DNA of 64,000 bases from Proteobacteria bacterium ST_bin14 (GCA_002083655.1 MSXR01000013.1:33785-97784); one strand, 5' to 3'. Positions 9,311 to 18,109 are shown, counted from the stretch's first letter. Made by a program: numbers and translations. Notes: a model not told the origin generated them from the sequence alone.

Positions 9311-9589
9311 ATGAGCATGATGCGCAGGATATTTGTTACCGGCAAAGTCCACAATGTCGGTTACCGGGCATGGGCAATCCGCCGCGCGCAAGACCTTCGA
9401 CTCGCCGGATGGGTGCGCAATCTCAAGGATGGTCGCGTCGAAATCCTCGCGGCGGGCGATGAGGATGCGGTGAGTGCGCTGATTGAGGAATGCCGCACCG
9501 GATCAGAATTTTCCCGCGTCAACACCGTCATCGCCGAAGCCGCTACCGATCGAATGCCCAAGGGGTTTACGAAGCGACTTACGGTGTAG
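9311..9589 (+). CDS. acyP: Acylphosphatase
   Basis: Small enzyme (92 residues) hydrolysing carboxyl-phosphate bonds of acylphosphates. The active-site signature GKVHNVGYRAW supplies the phosphate-binding arginine (Arg19), and GWVRNLKDGRVEI supplies the catalytic asparagine (Asn37). This is the full length of the family. The 3' end overlaps the end of the convergent metallopeptidase-like gene by 11 bases, so the two transcripts are antisense at their tails. Confidence 0.95.
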   Translation: MSMMRRIFVTGKVHNVGYRAWAIRRAQDLRLAGWVRNLKDGRVEILAAGDEDAVSALIEECRTGSEFSRVNTVIAEAATDRMPKGFTKRLTV

Positions 9590-10544
9590 CGGCGGCTTGT
9601 GCGGGCAATAAAGCCGGGCACGGGCCATAGCTTGCAATCGCCTTGTCGATCAGCGGACGCACCTTGGCATTGGGCAGCTTCACCAGCGTTGCAATTGGCA
9701 CATCGCTGCCGATCTTTTCCGCAATCAACAGCCCCAGAAAATAGCCGAAGCGTGATGGAAATTCGCTCTTTGCCATGCGAAAATTGAAGAATTCGGCATA
9801 ATCGGTCTGAGACGTTGATTCCATCTTGATGCGGAGCAGACACATCGCCTCGCCCAGGCGCGGCTCGACCACGGGCCGGATCGCGACCGGCAGCGTCAGC
9901 AGCAATTGCCGGTCGGTCGCGCCGGGGTTCATCCGTTGGGTGACATAGACTGCCAGCCCCTCGCTCCACAGCGAACACCAGATCTGCGCGCAATCGCGAA
10001 AAAACCGTGCATGGTAGCTGTGGAACAACTCATGATCGAGCAGCAGCCCGATCGTCGACTGATCATGAATCCGCGCGATCATGTCCGCACCGAACAACAG
10101 GGTGGTGCGGCCTTTGACGGTCCGCGTACCGCCATCCATCTGGTTGATCGAATGGACCAGATAGACAGGCATTTGCTGGCGATAATCGGGAAAGAATTTG
10201 CGAAACCGCGCCTCGCCCGTCGCATAAGCATCGGCAAAACGCTCAGTCGTGGCGGTAATGCCCGCCCGGTCCTTCGGAAAGCTTTTCAGTGATGCGGCGA
10301 TCATCGTATCGAACCGCGCCTGCGCCTTGCCCTTGTTGTTATAAAAACCTGGCAGCAGCGGATCAAACACCGCATGGAATTTCTCCACCCGCTCGGCATC
10401 GGGCAGATCGACCGTTTTATCGGCAAATCGGGCGAACTCGTCGGTCAGCACGGTGAAGGCGGGGGGCGCGGGCTCAGGCTGCGTTTGCGCACGGGCGATC
10501 ATGGGCAACGCAGCAAGAACGGCAAACAGTATCGATCGGACCAT
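9579..10544 (-). CDS. Secreted protein with gluzincin-like HExxH motif, unknown family
   Basis: 321 residues from the ATG at 10544, chosen because AGGTGG lies three bases upstream and the product then starts with a clean signal peptide (MVRSILFAVLAALPMIARAQ). An ATG seven codons earlier is possible. HELFH at residues 171-175 with a glutamate in WSEGLAVY (Glu195) forms an HExxH-(19)-E arrangement as in gluzincin zinc peptidases. I do not recognise the family; it may be a periplasmic protease of the DUF2268 type. The region FYNNKGKAQARFD looks structured but is uninformative. Confidence 0.75.
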   Translation of the reverse strand: MVRSILFAVLAALPMIARAQTQPEPAPPAFTVLTDEFARFADKTVDLPDAERVEKFHAVFDPLLPGFYNNKGKAQARFDTMIAASLKSFPKDRAGITATTERFADAYATGEARFRKFFPDYRQQMPVYLVHSINQMDGGTRTVKGRTTLLFGADMIARIHDQSTIGLLLDHELFHSYHARFFRDCAQIWCSLWSEGLAVYVTQRMNPGATDRQLLLTLPVAIRPVVEPRLGEAMCLLRIKMESTSQTDYAEFFNFRMAKSEFPSRFGYFLGLLIAEKIGSDVPIATLVKLPNAKVRPLIDKAIASYGPCPALLPAQAAATP

Positions 10545-10679
10545 GGGCCACCTATTGTAGTGCATTGCATTGATAATACAGTGCCAGAAGCCCCGTCAAC
10601 GTTCGTGGCGAGTTCTTCGCGCTGGCGCGCCGCCCCTTCCGCGGTTGGCCGCGATAGGCAGATCTGTTAAACTGGTGAG

Positions 10680-11252
10680 ATGACCGAAATGCTACCGCTC
10701 AACACCGCGCCATTGCCGGTAAAGCTTCGGATCGAGGACTATCTGCTCCTCGACCGCTCAGGCGCGTTTGACGGCTATGCCAAGACGGAACTGATCGAGG
10801 GGCAAATCTTCTACATGAATGCGCAGCATCGCCCGCATGCCCGGATCAAGATGAAACTCTATGATGCGATAAGTGCCGCGCTGCGAGAAGCACGGTCGCC
10901 ATTCACGGCATTTGTCGAAGCGAGCATTTCTATCCCTGATCATGGCGTTCCGGAGCCTGATATCGTGCTCACCAGTGAACCGGACGGCGAAGGATTGATT
11001 CCTTTGGCGAGCGTCGCGTTGGTTATCGAGATTGCTGACACGACACTCAGCACCGATTTGGGCCGCAAGGCAGCGCTCTATGCGACCGCTGGAATTCCCG
11101 AATATTGGGTGGCGGATATCGAGGCAAAGGTCATCCACCAGCTATGGGCACCCGAGGACGATGCCTATGCGCAAGCGCGCGCGGTGGCGTTTGGGGAGCG
11201 GATTGCGGCGATGACGGTGGCGGGGTTGGTAGTGGAGGTTGCGGCGCAATGA
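10680..11252 (+). CDS. Uma2 family endonuclease (DUF820), first of tandem pair
   Basis: 190 residues of the Uma2/DUF820 family, a PD-(D/E)xK nuclease fold common in cyanobacteria and some alphaproteobacteria. The conserved blocks are present: LRIEDYLLLD, TELIEGQIFYM, PEPDIVLT with the catalytic Asp, LVIEIADTTLSTDLGRKAALYATAGIPEYWVADI. The biological role of the family is unsettled. The stop overlaps the start of a second, closely similar Uma2 gene as ATGA. The pair is a recent-looking tandem duplication: almost every block is shared. Confidence 0.9.
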   Translation: MTEMLPLNTAPLPVKLRIEDYLLLDRSGAFDGYAKTELIEGQIFYMNAQHRPHARIKMKLYDAISAALREARSPFTAFVEASISIPDHGVPEPDIVLTSEPDGEGLIPLASVALVIEIADTTLSTDLGRKAALYATAGIPEYWVADIEAKVIHQLWAPEDDAYAQARAVAFGERIAAMTVAGLVVEVAAQ

Positions 11253-11815
11253 CCTTGCAGGAACGCCCCCCCGCCCCCGGCAAGTACCGGCTTCGCGTCG
11301 AAGATTACCTCACGCTCGACGCATCCGGCGCGTTCGAAGGCGCACGGACCGAACTGATCGAAGGGGAAGTGATCGTCATGAGCCCGCAATATCGGCCGCA
11401 TGGCATGGTGAAGATGCGGCTCTATGACGCCGTGCGTGAGGCATTGATCGCTATCGAATCGCCGCTCACCGCCGTGGTCGAGTTCAGCCTCACGATTGAC
11501 GGGCATAGCCTGCCCGAACCCGATATCATGCTGACCAATGAGCCGATGGGCGAAGGCGCGGTGCCGCTGGCGTCGGTCGCGCTGGTGATCGAGGTAGCGG
11601 GACCGACCCTGAAGGGCGACCTCGGCACCAAAGCGCGGCTCTACGCCACGGCGGGCATCCCCGAATATTGGGTCGCGGATGTCGAGGCGAAGGTGATCCA
11701 TCAGATGTGGGCGCCCGAGGGCGAAGCTTATGCGCAGCTGCGGGAAGTGGGGTTTCGGGAGCGGATTGAAGCGGTGACGGTGGCGGGATTAGTGGTAAAA
11801 GCGATAGATTCGTGA
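11249..11815 (+). CDS. Uma2 family endonuclease (DUF820), second of tandem pair
   Basis: 188 residues starting at the ATG that overlaps the previous stop. The same blocks as the first copy appear: LRVEDYLTLD, TELIEGEVIVMSPQYRPHG, PEPDIMLTNEP, EVAGPTLKGDLGTKARLYATAGIPEYWVADVEAKVIHQ. Divergence is concentrated at the N-terminus and around residues 60-80. The catalytic Asp and the (E/D)xK-like region look intact in both copies. Its stop codon overlaps the next reading frame as GTGA, so three frames are chained; the third is AT-rich and broken. Confidence 0.9.
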   Translation: MTLQERPPAPGKYRLRVEDYLTLDASGAFEGARTELIEGEVIVMSPQYRPHGMVKMRLYDAVREALIAIESPLTAVVEFSLTIDGHSLPEPDIMLTNEPMGEGAVPLASVALVIEVAGPTLKGDLGTKARLYATAGIPEYWVADVEAKVIHQMWAPEGEAYAQLREVGFRERIEAVTVAGLVVKAIDS

Positions 11816-12429
11816 AAGTATCGATTGATAAAGTCGCCGAGCCCTTCGTCGCAAGCAAAACTTCAAATCGGGAGCAGAACTATCTTTCTCTCGATGTTTC
11901 TCAATGTAACTTCTATCAAAAATCAAAAATACTCGAGTACGCTACTGATGTTCGAAAGTTCGAAATCGAACGTTTTTGGAACCGTTCACTTTTCTTTTGG
12001 GGGTTTATAACCACTGCTTTGGTTGCATATGGTGCGGCGACCAAAGACTACCCCGAATTGCAGTTCCTCGCGTCCTGTTATGGATTTTTATGCTCGCTAG
12101 CTTGGTCGCTTCAAAACAGGGGTAGCAAATACTGGCACGAATCTTAGGAACTGAAGGTTGAACAGGTTGAAAGAGAAATTCTTGGAACAAATCTATTTTC
12201 AAATAAAGAGCCAGTAAAAAATCCCGACCTTTGGCTTAGTGCTAAGCGTTATTCTTCATCTAAACTTGTAATGGCGCTAGGAGATATTACGTGCTTTACT
12301 TGGCTCGGTCTGATGGCCGTATCAATGAAGATTGACCTAAATGCAAGCGTCGACCCGATGAAATTGTTATTAATTTTAGCAACTTGCGCCTTTTCTTTGC
12401 TACTGATCGTGGGTGCGAGATCGACGTAA
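11812..12429 (+). pseudogene. Membrane protein gene interrupted by in-frame TAG
   Basis: An open frame from the GTG at 11812 stops at TAG 12145-12147, but the same frame then runs open for another 93 codons to TAA at 12427. Both halves are coding-like: the first ends SLAWSLQNRGSKYWHES, the second begins ELKVEQVEREILG and later has a hydrophobic helix pair. The first half has a hydrophobic region RSLFFWGFITTALVAYG. Without the stop it would be a 205-residue protein with about four membrane helices. I recall homologous hypothetical proteins with a Trp in this position (GSKxWxxNWE), so TGG to TAG is the likely change. The gene is clearly AT-rich beside Uma2 and ettA, suggesting transfer. Confidence 0.75.
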
Positions 12430-12433
12430 GTGC

Positions 12434-14113
12434 TCACCGCGTCAGCTTCTTATACGCCAACCGCGTCGGCCGATCCGCCGCATCGCCCATCCGGCGGCGC
12501 TTGTCTTCCTCATAGCTCTCGAAGTTACCCTCGAACCACTCAACGTGGCTGTTCCCCTCAAACGCCAGGATGTGCGTCGCGAGCCGATCCAAAAAGAAGC
12601 GGTCATGGCTGATCACCACAGCGCAGCCCGCGAAACTCTCCAGCGCCTCTTCAAGTGCACGCAAGGTTTCCACGTCGAGATCGTTAGTAGGTTCGTCGAG
12701 CAGGAGCACGTTGCCGCCCTCCTTGAGCATCTTCGCCAGATGCACGCGGTTGCGTTCACCGCCTGAGAGCTGGCCGACCTTTTTCTGCTGGTCCTGTCCC
12801 TTGAAGTTGAACGCGCCAACATAAGCCCGCGTGCCCACTTCCTGCTTGCCGAAGCGAAACACGTCCGACCCGTCGGACACTTCTTCCCACACGGTCTTGT
12901 TGGGGCTCAGATCGTCGCGGCTCTGGTCGACATAGCCAAGCTTCACCGTCTGGCCGACTTTGATGTCGCCGGTGTCGGGTTCTTCCTGGCCGGTGATCAG
13001 CTTAAACAGCGTCGATTTGCCCGCGCCGTTCGGGCCAATCACGCCCACAATCCCGCCCGGCGGCAGGTTGAAATCAAGGTTTTCGAACAGCAACTTGTCG
13101 CCATAAGCCTTGGTGAGCCCCTTGGCCTCGATCACATTATTACCCAGCCGTTCGGGCATCTGGATCAGGATCTGGGCCTTGCCGACGGTGCGGTTTTCCT
13201 GTGCGGCGACCAGTTCATCAAACGCCTTGATCCGCGCCTTGGATTTGGTCTGGCGCGCCTTGGGGCTTTGGCGGATCCAGGCGAGTTCGTCCTGAATGGC
13301 CTTTTGCTTGCCCTGTTCCTCGCGGTCTTCCTGGTCCAGCCGCTTGGACTTCTTTTCCAGATAGCCCGAATAATTGCTTTCGTAGATGTAGTAACGCCCA
13401 CGATCGAGCTCCAGCACCCAGTTGACGACGTTATCGAGGAAATAGCGATCATGGGTGACGAGGATGACGTTGCCGGTATATTCCTTCAGGAAATTTTCCA
13501 GCCAGCCAACGCTTTCGGCATCCAGATGGTTGGTCGGCTCATCCAGCAGCAGGATATCGGGCTTTTCGAGCAGCAGCTTGCACAGCGCGACGCGACGCTT
13601 TTCACCGCCCGACAGCTTTGACACATCGGCATCGCCGGGGGGGCAACGCAGTGCCTCCATCGCGATTTCGAGCTGGTTGTCGAGGGACCAGCCATCAACC
13701 GCGTCGATCTTGGTCTGCAGGTCGCCCATTTCCTCCATCAGCGCGTCGAAATCGGTGTCCTCCTGCGGATCGCCCATTTCGGCGGAAATGGCGTTGAACC
13801 GCTCCACCATTGCCGCGACCGGTCCGGCCCCGTCGCGCACATTGCCGATCACGTCCTTGGTGGGGTCAAGCTGCGGCTCCTGCGGCAGATAGCCAACCTT
13901 GATGCCGTCCGCCGCCCAGGCTTCGCCCGTGAAATCGGGATCGATCCCGCCCATGATCTTCATCAGCGTCGATTTGCCCGATCCGTTCGGGCCGATAATC
14001 GCGATTTTGGCGCTGGGGATGAATTGCAGGCTGATATTGTTCAGCACGGGCTTTGCAGCACCAGGAAAGGTCTTGGTCAGGCCCTTCATCACATAGGTAT
14101 ATTGGACGGCCAT
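12434..14113 (-). CDS. ettA: Energy-dependent translational throttle protein EttA (ABC-F)
   Basis: ABC-F ATPase that binds the ribosomal E site and gates entry into elongation according to ATP/ADP level. 559 residues with two ABC cassettes: Walker A GPNGSGKST (about residues 39-47) and GPNGAGKST in the second half, two LSGGE signatures and two LLLDEPTN Walker B motifs. The EttA hallmark start MAVQYTYVMKGLTKTFPG is present. The linker with DREEQGKQKAIQDELAWIRQ corresponds to the P-site tRNA interaction motif region. The C-terminus is FEGNFESYEEDKRRRMG. It is convergent with the broken membrane gene, four bases away. Confidence 0.97.
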   Translation of the reverse strand: MAVQYTYVMKGLTKTFPGAAKPVLNNISLQFIPSAKIAIIGPNGSGKSTLMKIMGGIDPDFTGEAWAADGIKVGYLPQEPQLDPTKDVIGNVRDGAGPVAAMVERFNAISAEMGDPQEDTDFDALMEEMGDLQTKIDAVDGWSLDNQLEIAMEALRCPPGDADVSKLSGGEKRRVALCKLLLEKPDILLLDEPTNHLDAESVGWLENFLKEYTGNVILVTHDRYFLDNVVNWVLELDRGRYYIYESNYSGYLEKKSKRLDQEDREEQGKQKAIQDELAWIRQSPKARQTKSKARIKAFDELVAAQENRTVGKAQILIQMPERLGNNVIEAKGLTKAYGDKLLFENLDFNLPPGGIVGVIGPNGAGKSTLFKLITGQEEPDTGDIKVGQTVKLGYVDQSRDDLSPNKTVWEEVSDGSDVFRFGKQEVGTRAYVGAFNFKGQDQQKKVGQLSGGERNRVHLAKMLKEGGNVLLLDEPTNDLDVETLRALEEALESFAGCAVVISHDRFFLDRLATHILAFEGNSHVEWFEGNFESYEEDKRRRMGDAADRPTRLAYKKLTR

Positions 14114-14226
14114 GGCCGATGCGCTCCATAAATGGGGATGAAGGACAGGAAAGAATTTCGAGGCGGGGCTTTAACGGGGCCGCTGGTGATTGGCAAACCC
14201 GCGCGCGGTGGTTAACCCTGTGCGCC

Positions 14227-15642
14227 ATGAGAAAAACCCAGATGCTCGCGGCGCTGGCCGCCACTGCCCTTCCCCTCCTCGTCCCCGCACCTGGTTTTGC
14301 ACAGGGTCGTCCCACGCCGCCACAGGCCCCTGCCGTCGATCCATCGGTCGCCGCACTGCGCGATGCTGCGCTGAAGGACGATGTCGCATACGACATTATC
14401 GAAGGCCTGACGACCGAGGTTGGCCCCCGCCCCGCCGGGACCGAAGCCGAAGCACGCGCCCGCGACTGGGCGGTGAAAAAGCTGACGGCGCTGGGTTTCA
14501 AGAATGTTCATATCGAAACCACGTCGATGTCCGTCTGGCAACGTGGTGAGGAAACCGCCGAGGTGATCAGCCCCTTCCCGCAAAAGCTGCGGCTGGCAGC
14601 ACTTGGCGGGTCTGGCGCGACGCCGCCTGAGGGGTTGACGGCGGAAATTGTGTACTTTCCCACCTTTGCCGATCTGCAACGCGCACCCGATGGCAGTTTG
14701 ACCGGCAAGATCGCGTTTGTTTCCAACGCGATGGTCGCGACACAAGATGGCTCCAGCTATGGCGCATTCGGCCCGGCCCGCTTCGTCGGCCCCGGCGTTG
14801 CCGCGAAAAAGGGTGCCGCTGCCATCATCGTCCGATCGATCGGCAGCGATCATGGCCGTGGGCCGCATACCGGCCAGACCAATTTTCCGAAGGGCGTTGC
14901 CGCCATTCCCGCCGCTGCCCTGTCAACGTCTGACGCGGATAACCTGTCGCGGATGGTGGCGCGCGGCAAGCCGATCACGCTGCACCTGGTGCTAACCCCG
15001 CGCCAAACCGGCATGCACGATACTGGCAATGTGATTGCCGATGTGCCCGGCACTGATCCAACCGCTGGCATGGTGCTGGTCGGCGGGCATCTCGACAGTT
15101 GGGATTTGGGCACTGGCGCGCTCGACGATGCAGCGGGCGTGGCGATTACCGCTGCCGCGGCAAAGCGGCTGCTTGACGGCCCTGCGCCGCGCCGCACGAT
15201 CCGAGTGGTTTGGTTTGGCGATGAAGAAACCGGCGGCACCGGGGCAGCAGCGTATTTTGCCGCGCATCAGGGCGAGCGCCATGTGCTCGCCGCCGAATCT
15301 GACTTTGGTGCAGACCGGGTATGGCGTGTCGAGTTCAACCTGCCTGACAGTGCAAAGCCCGTTGGCGACCGCGTGGCGGCCGCACTTGCCCCGCTGGGCA
15401 TTGTCCGTGGTACGGCGTTGGGCGGTGACGGTGCCGATATCGCGCCGCTGATTAAATCAGGCGTGGCCGGCATTGATCTGAACCAGACCGGAACCCGCTA
15501 TTTCGATTATCACCATACGCCAGAGGACACGCTGGAACGCGTCGACCCCGAACAGCTTCGCCAGAATGTTGCCGCTTGGACGGCAATGCTGGCGGTGACC
15601 GCCAATGCGCCAGAGGATATCGGGCCAGTTAAACCAAAGTGA
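14227..15642 (+). CDS. M28 family zinc aminopeptidase, secreted
   Basis: Probable periplasmic aminopeptidase/carboxypeptidase of family M28 with an inserted PA domain. 471 residues from the ATG at 14227; earlier in-frame starts lie within or upstream of the divergent ettA promoter and would spoil the signal peptide MRKTQMLAALAATALPLLV. Zinc ligands are recognisable: GGHLDSWDLGTG, GALDDAAG, WFGDEETGG and YHHTPEDT. The PA-type segment is about residues 120-260 (KIAFVSNAMV, GVAAKKGAAAIIVRSIG). Substrate unknown; such enzymes feed dipeptide and amino-acid uptake. Confidence 0.92.
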   Translation: MRKTQMLAALAATALPLLVPAPGFAQGRPTPPQAPAVDPSVAALRDAALKDDVAYDIIEGLTTEVGPRPAGTEAEARARDWAVKKLTALGFKNVHIETTSMSVWQRGEETAEVISPFPQKLRLAALGGSGATPPEGLTAEIVYFPTFADLQRAPDGSLTGKIAFVSNAMVATQDGSSYGAFGPARFVGPGVAAKKGAAAIIVRSIGSDHGRGPHTGQTNFPKGVAAIPAAALSTSDADNLSRMVARGKPITLHLVLTPRQTGMHDTGNVIADVPGTDPTAGMVLVGGHLDSWDLGTGALDDAAGVAITAAAAKRLLDGPAPRRTIRVVWFGDEETGGTGAAAYFAAHQGERHVLAAESDFGADRVWRVEFNLPDSAKPVGDRVAAALAPLGIVRGTALGGDGADIAPLIKSGVAGIDLNQTGTRYFDYHHTPEDTLERVDPEQLRQNVAAWTAMLAVTANAPEDIGPVKPK

Positions 15643-15788
15643 CACCGCCGAAAGGATAACGGTAAGGCAATGAAAATACGCCACAACTATGCCGAACCCT
15701 TTGCGGGGAGCCGTGTTTGTATCTTTGCCTTAGTGCCGTGATCCGTCCCGGGGGCGGTCCGTTTATCGTCCTTTTGGGGAGCAATGAC

Positions 15789-16079
15789 ATGAAGAAGATC
15801 ATCCTCGCGGCCACCGTCGCCGCCAGTCTCGTCCCCATTTCCGCCTGCAGCCGCTCGCCCGAGGGTGCAGCGATTGAAAACACCGGCGACATGATGGCCG
15901 ACAATATGGAAATGAAGGCCAATTCGATGGATGCGATGGCCGACAACACGTCGAACGCCATGGCATCAGACATGATGGAAAATTCGGCTGATGCCATGAA
16001 CACCAAGGCTGACAATGCCCGCGCCGCCGCCGACGACGCGGTGGATAACACCGATGCCATGGCGACGAACAAGCGCTAA
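15789..16079 (+). CDS. Small Met/Asn/Asp-rich lipoprotein, unknown
   Basis: 96 residues. A lipoprotein signal (KKIILAATVAASLVPISAC) has Cys20 as the lipidation site. The mature part is low-complexity: recurring MADN, DAMADN, NAMASDMMENSADAMN units, an amphipathic helix rich in Met, Ala, Asn and Asp and poor in aromatic residues. Similar small repeats of this kind occur in sphingomonad envelope proteins of unknown role, possibly metal (Met-thioether) binding or outer-membrane-peptidoglycan tethering like Lpp. A strong intrinsic terminator follows 29 bases after the stop. Short monocistronic and probably well expressed. Confidence 0.85.
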   Translation: MKKIILAATVAASLVPISACSRSPEGAAIENTGDMMADNMEMKANSMDAMADNTSNAMASDMMENSADAMNTKADNARAAADDAVDNTDAMATNKR

Positions 16080-16108
16080 ACGACGAACGCCGAAACTGCA
16101 GCTTCAGG

Positions 16109-16144
16109 AAAAGGGGCGCTCCATCGCGGGTGCCCCTTTTTTTA
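16109..16144 (+). terminator. Intrinsic terminator of the small lipoprotein gene
   Basis: A 9-bp stem AAAAGGGGC (16109-16117) pairs with GCCCCTTTT (16132-16140) and runs straight into an extended T tract (16137-16143). A textbook rho-independent terminator for the gene ending at 16079. Confidence 0.9.
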
Positions 16145-16211
16145 TCGGACGATAGGCGATGTGACCGGGCAGCGAAAGATCAGGGCAGCGAAAGGTCAGG
16201 GCGGCAACAGA

Positions 16212-16619
16212 TCAGGCGGGTGATTTGCCCAAAAACCGCTCGATAATGCTGTCGGTCAACCGCGCGGGCCGATGTGTGTCAGCGTTGATGCAGCACCAGC
16301 TCGATTGGACTTCGGCCAGCACTTCCTCACCGCGCCGGATGATCGTCTGATAAAATGCCCGGGCGCCGTGCACTTTTTCCAGCAGCACAGTGGCGACGAC
16401 ATCGTCGGCCAGAAACGCAGGCTTACGATAGGTAATTTCGTGCTTCAGCGCGACCCACAGGTGAGATGCAATCGCCTCTGCCGGGGCTAATCTTTCCCAG
16501 TGGCTGATAACAGCCTCCTGTACCCATTTGAGATAGCTGGCATTATTCACATGGCCCATGAAATCGATATCAGCGGGATCAATGGCAATGTTGTATTGAT
16601 GTGGGATGGACTGGAACAT
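16212..16619 (-). CDS. Acyl-CoA thioesterase, 4HBT hotdog fold
   Basis: 135 residues from the ATG at 16619 (an earlier ATG at 16643 would add eight residues). It belongs to the 4-hydroxybenzoyl-CoA thioesterase-like hotdog family (YbgC/FadM-like): the signature DPADIDFMGHVNNASYLKWVQ contains the catalytic Asp, followed by HEITYRKPAFLADDVV and AFYQTIIRRGEEVLAEVQS. It hydrolyses an acyl-CoA; the chain specificity is not evident. It stands alone, divergent from the DUF6481 gene. Confidence 0.9.
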   Translation of the reverse strand: MFQSIPHQYNIAIDPADIDFMGHVNNASYLKWVQEAVISHWERLAPAEAIASHLWVALKHEITYRKPAFLADDVVATVLLEKVHGARAFYQTIIRRGEEVLAEVQSSWCCINADTHRPARLTDSIIERFLGKSPA

Positions 16620-16701
16620 AATCCATGGGCATAGCACGCCCATCGCGCCTTGGCCCTATAATCTCGGGGCTTTCAAAATATTTTTCGGAGCAGCTTACCC
16701 C

Positions 16702-17031
16702 ATGTCGTATAAGGATCCCGGCTTTACTGATCGCATCGCCAGTGCCGCCAAGGCCAAGCAGGCCGCGCTCGACAAGCTGAAGGCGCGCCCGCCGGTGGAT
16801 GAAGAAGCCGTCGCCGCCCGCCTGGCAGCGCGTGCCGCCAAAGAAGCCGCCGATGCGGAAAAGCGTGCCGCCAAAATCGCCCAGCGTGAAATTGAGGCGG
16901 CTGAAAAGGCCGAACGCAAGCGGCTTGAAGCTGAGGCAGAGGCCGCCAAGGTAAAGCCGGAACTGACCGAAGCCGAGAAAAAGGCAATCCGCGACGCGCG
17001 ATATGCCGCGCGCAAGCAGCGCAAACGCTAA
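16702..17031 (+). CDS. DUF6481 family highly charged helical protein
   Basis: 109 residues from the ATG at 16702 (MSYKDPGFTDRIASAAKAKQ). Nearly the whole chain is a predicted charged helix of Ala, Lys, Glu and Arg, ending ARYAARKQRKR. I recognise it as the DUF6481 type common in sphingomonads; the function is unknown. The basic C-terminus would allow nucleic-acid or ribosome binding. The 96 residues upstream in the same frame are unlikely to be translated since they overlap the divergent thioesterase promoter. Confidence 0.8.
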   Translation: MSYKDPGFTDRIASAAKAKQAALDKLKARPPVDEEAVAARLAARAAKEAADAEKRAAKIAQREIEAAEKAERKRLEAEAEAAKVKPELTEAEKKAIRDARYAARKQRKR

Positions 17032-17071
17032 AGCATAATCGCCCCGGCAACCACGCCGGGGCAGCAACAGC

Positions 17072-18028
17072 CTAAGCCGCCACCCGCCGTTCGCGGGTGA
17101 TAACGCGCTGATACACGGTCGCCCCGGCAAAATCGCGAAACTCCAGCGCCATTGCATCACGATCCAGGCTGATCGCGGCAAAGCCTGATCGCGAAAGGCA
17201 GAATTGCGTGCCCCTTACCGTGGCAACAGGGCGAACTTCTGAGCCCGCCCCGCTCAGGATGTAATCCACGCCATTGTCGACGATATGCTGCATGTCATGA
17301 TCATGGCCCGCGATATAGGCCTGCACGTGGTGCCGCTCCAGGATTGGCTTGATCATCTCAACCAGCTCTGGCGTGTCGCCGTGGCTGCTGCCGCCGGATC
17401 GCACCGTGTGGTGCCCGGCCACAATTTTCCATGCCGCCTGCGATTCGCCCAATGCCTTGTCGAGCCACCCAAGCTGCGCGCGCACATCCTGCTTCGCGAC
17501 GTTCTGCGCGATCACGCTTTGCACATTATCGCGATACTTATGGACCAATGGCGATGTGTCGATAACGAACATGTCCATCGCGGGCATGCCCATATCGGCA
17601 CCCGATACTTTGAAATAGCGTGATGGCATGCGCCACCGGCTGCTGGTGGCGGCGTAATCAATCTGCGCCTGCGGGTTGCCGCGATAATCGTGATTGCCGA
17701 GCGCAACCTGCCAAGGAATGTTCAGCGCCGGATCGGTGTAAACATCCTCAAACGAGCTTTTCCACTGCGGATCGGTGATCGAATCGACCCCATCGTCATA
17801 GAAATTGTCACCCACCGCGAGCACAAACCGACTCGACCGTGCCGCCGATGCCTTGCCCATCTGCACCGCGACATCGCGCTGATGCGCCGCGCCGTCGCGG
17901 CCCCAATCGCCAATCACCAGAAAATCAAGCGGCTTGGCCGCCGCCTGCGCGCCAACCAGCGGCGCAAGCACAGCGCCTGCGGCAATGCCGGCAACAACGG
18001 TGCGGCGATTGACGGTATCGAACGGCAT
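17072..18028 (-). CDS. Tat-exported purple acid phosphatase-like metallophosphatase
   Basis: 318 residues from the ATG at 18028. A twin-arginine-like signal (NRRTVVAGIAAGAVLAPLVGAQA) leads into a calcineurin-like metallophosphatase domain: GDWGRDG, VGDNFYDDGV, LGNHDYRGN, GHHTVRSGG and GHDHDMQHI supply the dinuclear metal site. The layout (GDWG start, Asp-Asn-Phe-Tyr) is that of tartrate-resistant type 5 acid phosphatases, so a periplasmic phosphomonoesterase is likely. It is the last core gene before the island; its upstream region abuts the left attachment copy at 18084. Confidence 0.9.
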   Translation of the reverse strand: MPFDTVNRRTVVAGIAAGAVLAPLVGAQAAAKPLDFLVIGDWGRDGAAHQRDVAVQMGKASAARSSRFVLAVGDNFYDDGVDSITDPQWKSSFEDVYTDPALNIPWQVALGNHDYRGNPQAQIDYAATSSRWRMPSRYFKVSGADMGMPAMDMFVIDTSPLVHKYRDNVQSVIAQNVAKQDVRAQLGWLDKALGESQAAWKIVAGHHTVRSGGSSHGDTPELVEMIKPILERHHVQAYIAGHDHDMQHIVDNGVDYILSGAGSEVRPVATVRGTQFCLSRSGFAAISLDRDAMALEFRDFAGATVYQRVITRERRVAA

Positions 18029-18083
18029 GCAGCACTCCCCCCATTTCAAGGGTTAAGCCGCTAGCGCCGATTTATGACAGGAT

Positions 18084-18109
18084 GTGGTCGGGGAGACAGG
18101 ATTCGAACC
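18084..18109. repeat. Left attachment site (tRNA-Pro 3' end copy)
   Basis: 26 bases identical to 38494-38519, corresponding to the T-arm, acceptor stem and CCA end of tRNA-Pro on the minus strand. Upstream and downstream bases differ at once (positions 18083 and 18110), which fixes the repeat's extent. No tRNA body follows, so this is the remnant att copy at the distal end of the island. The next 274 bases up to 18383 hold no gene I can support. Confidence 0.92.
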
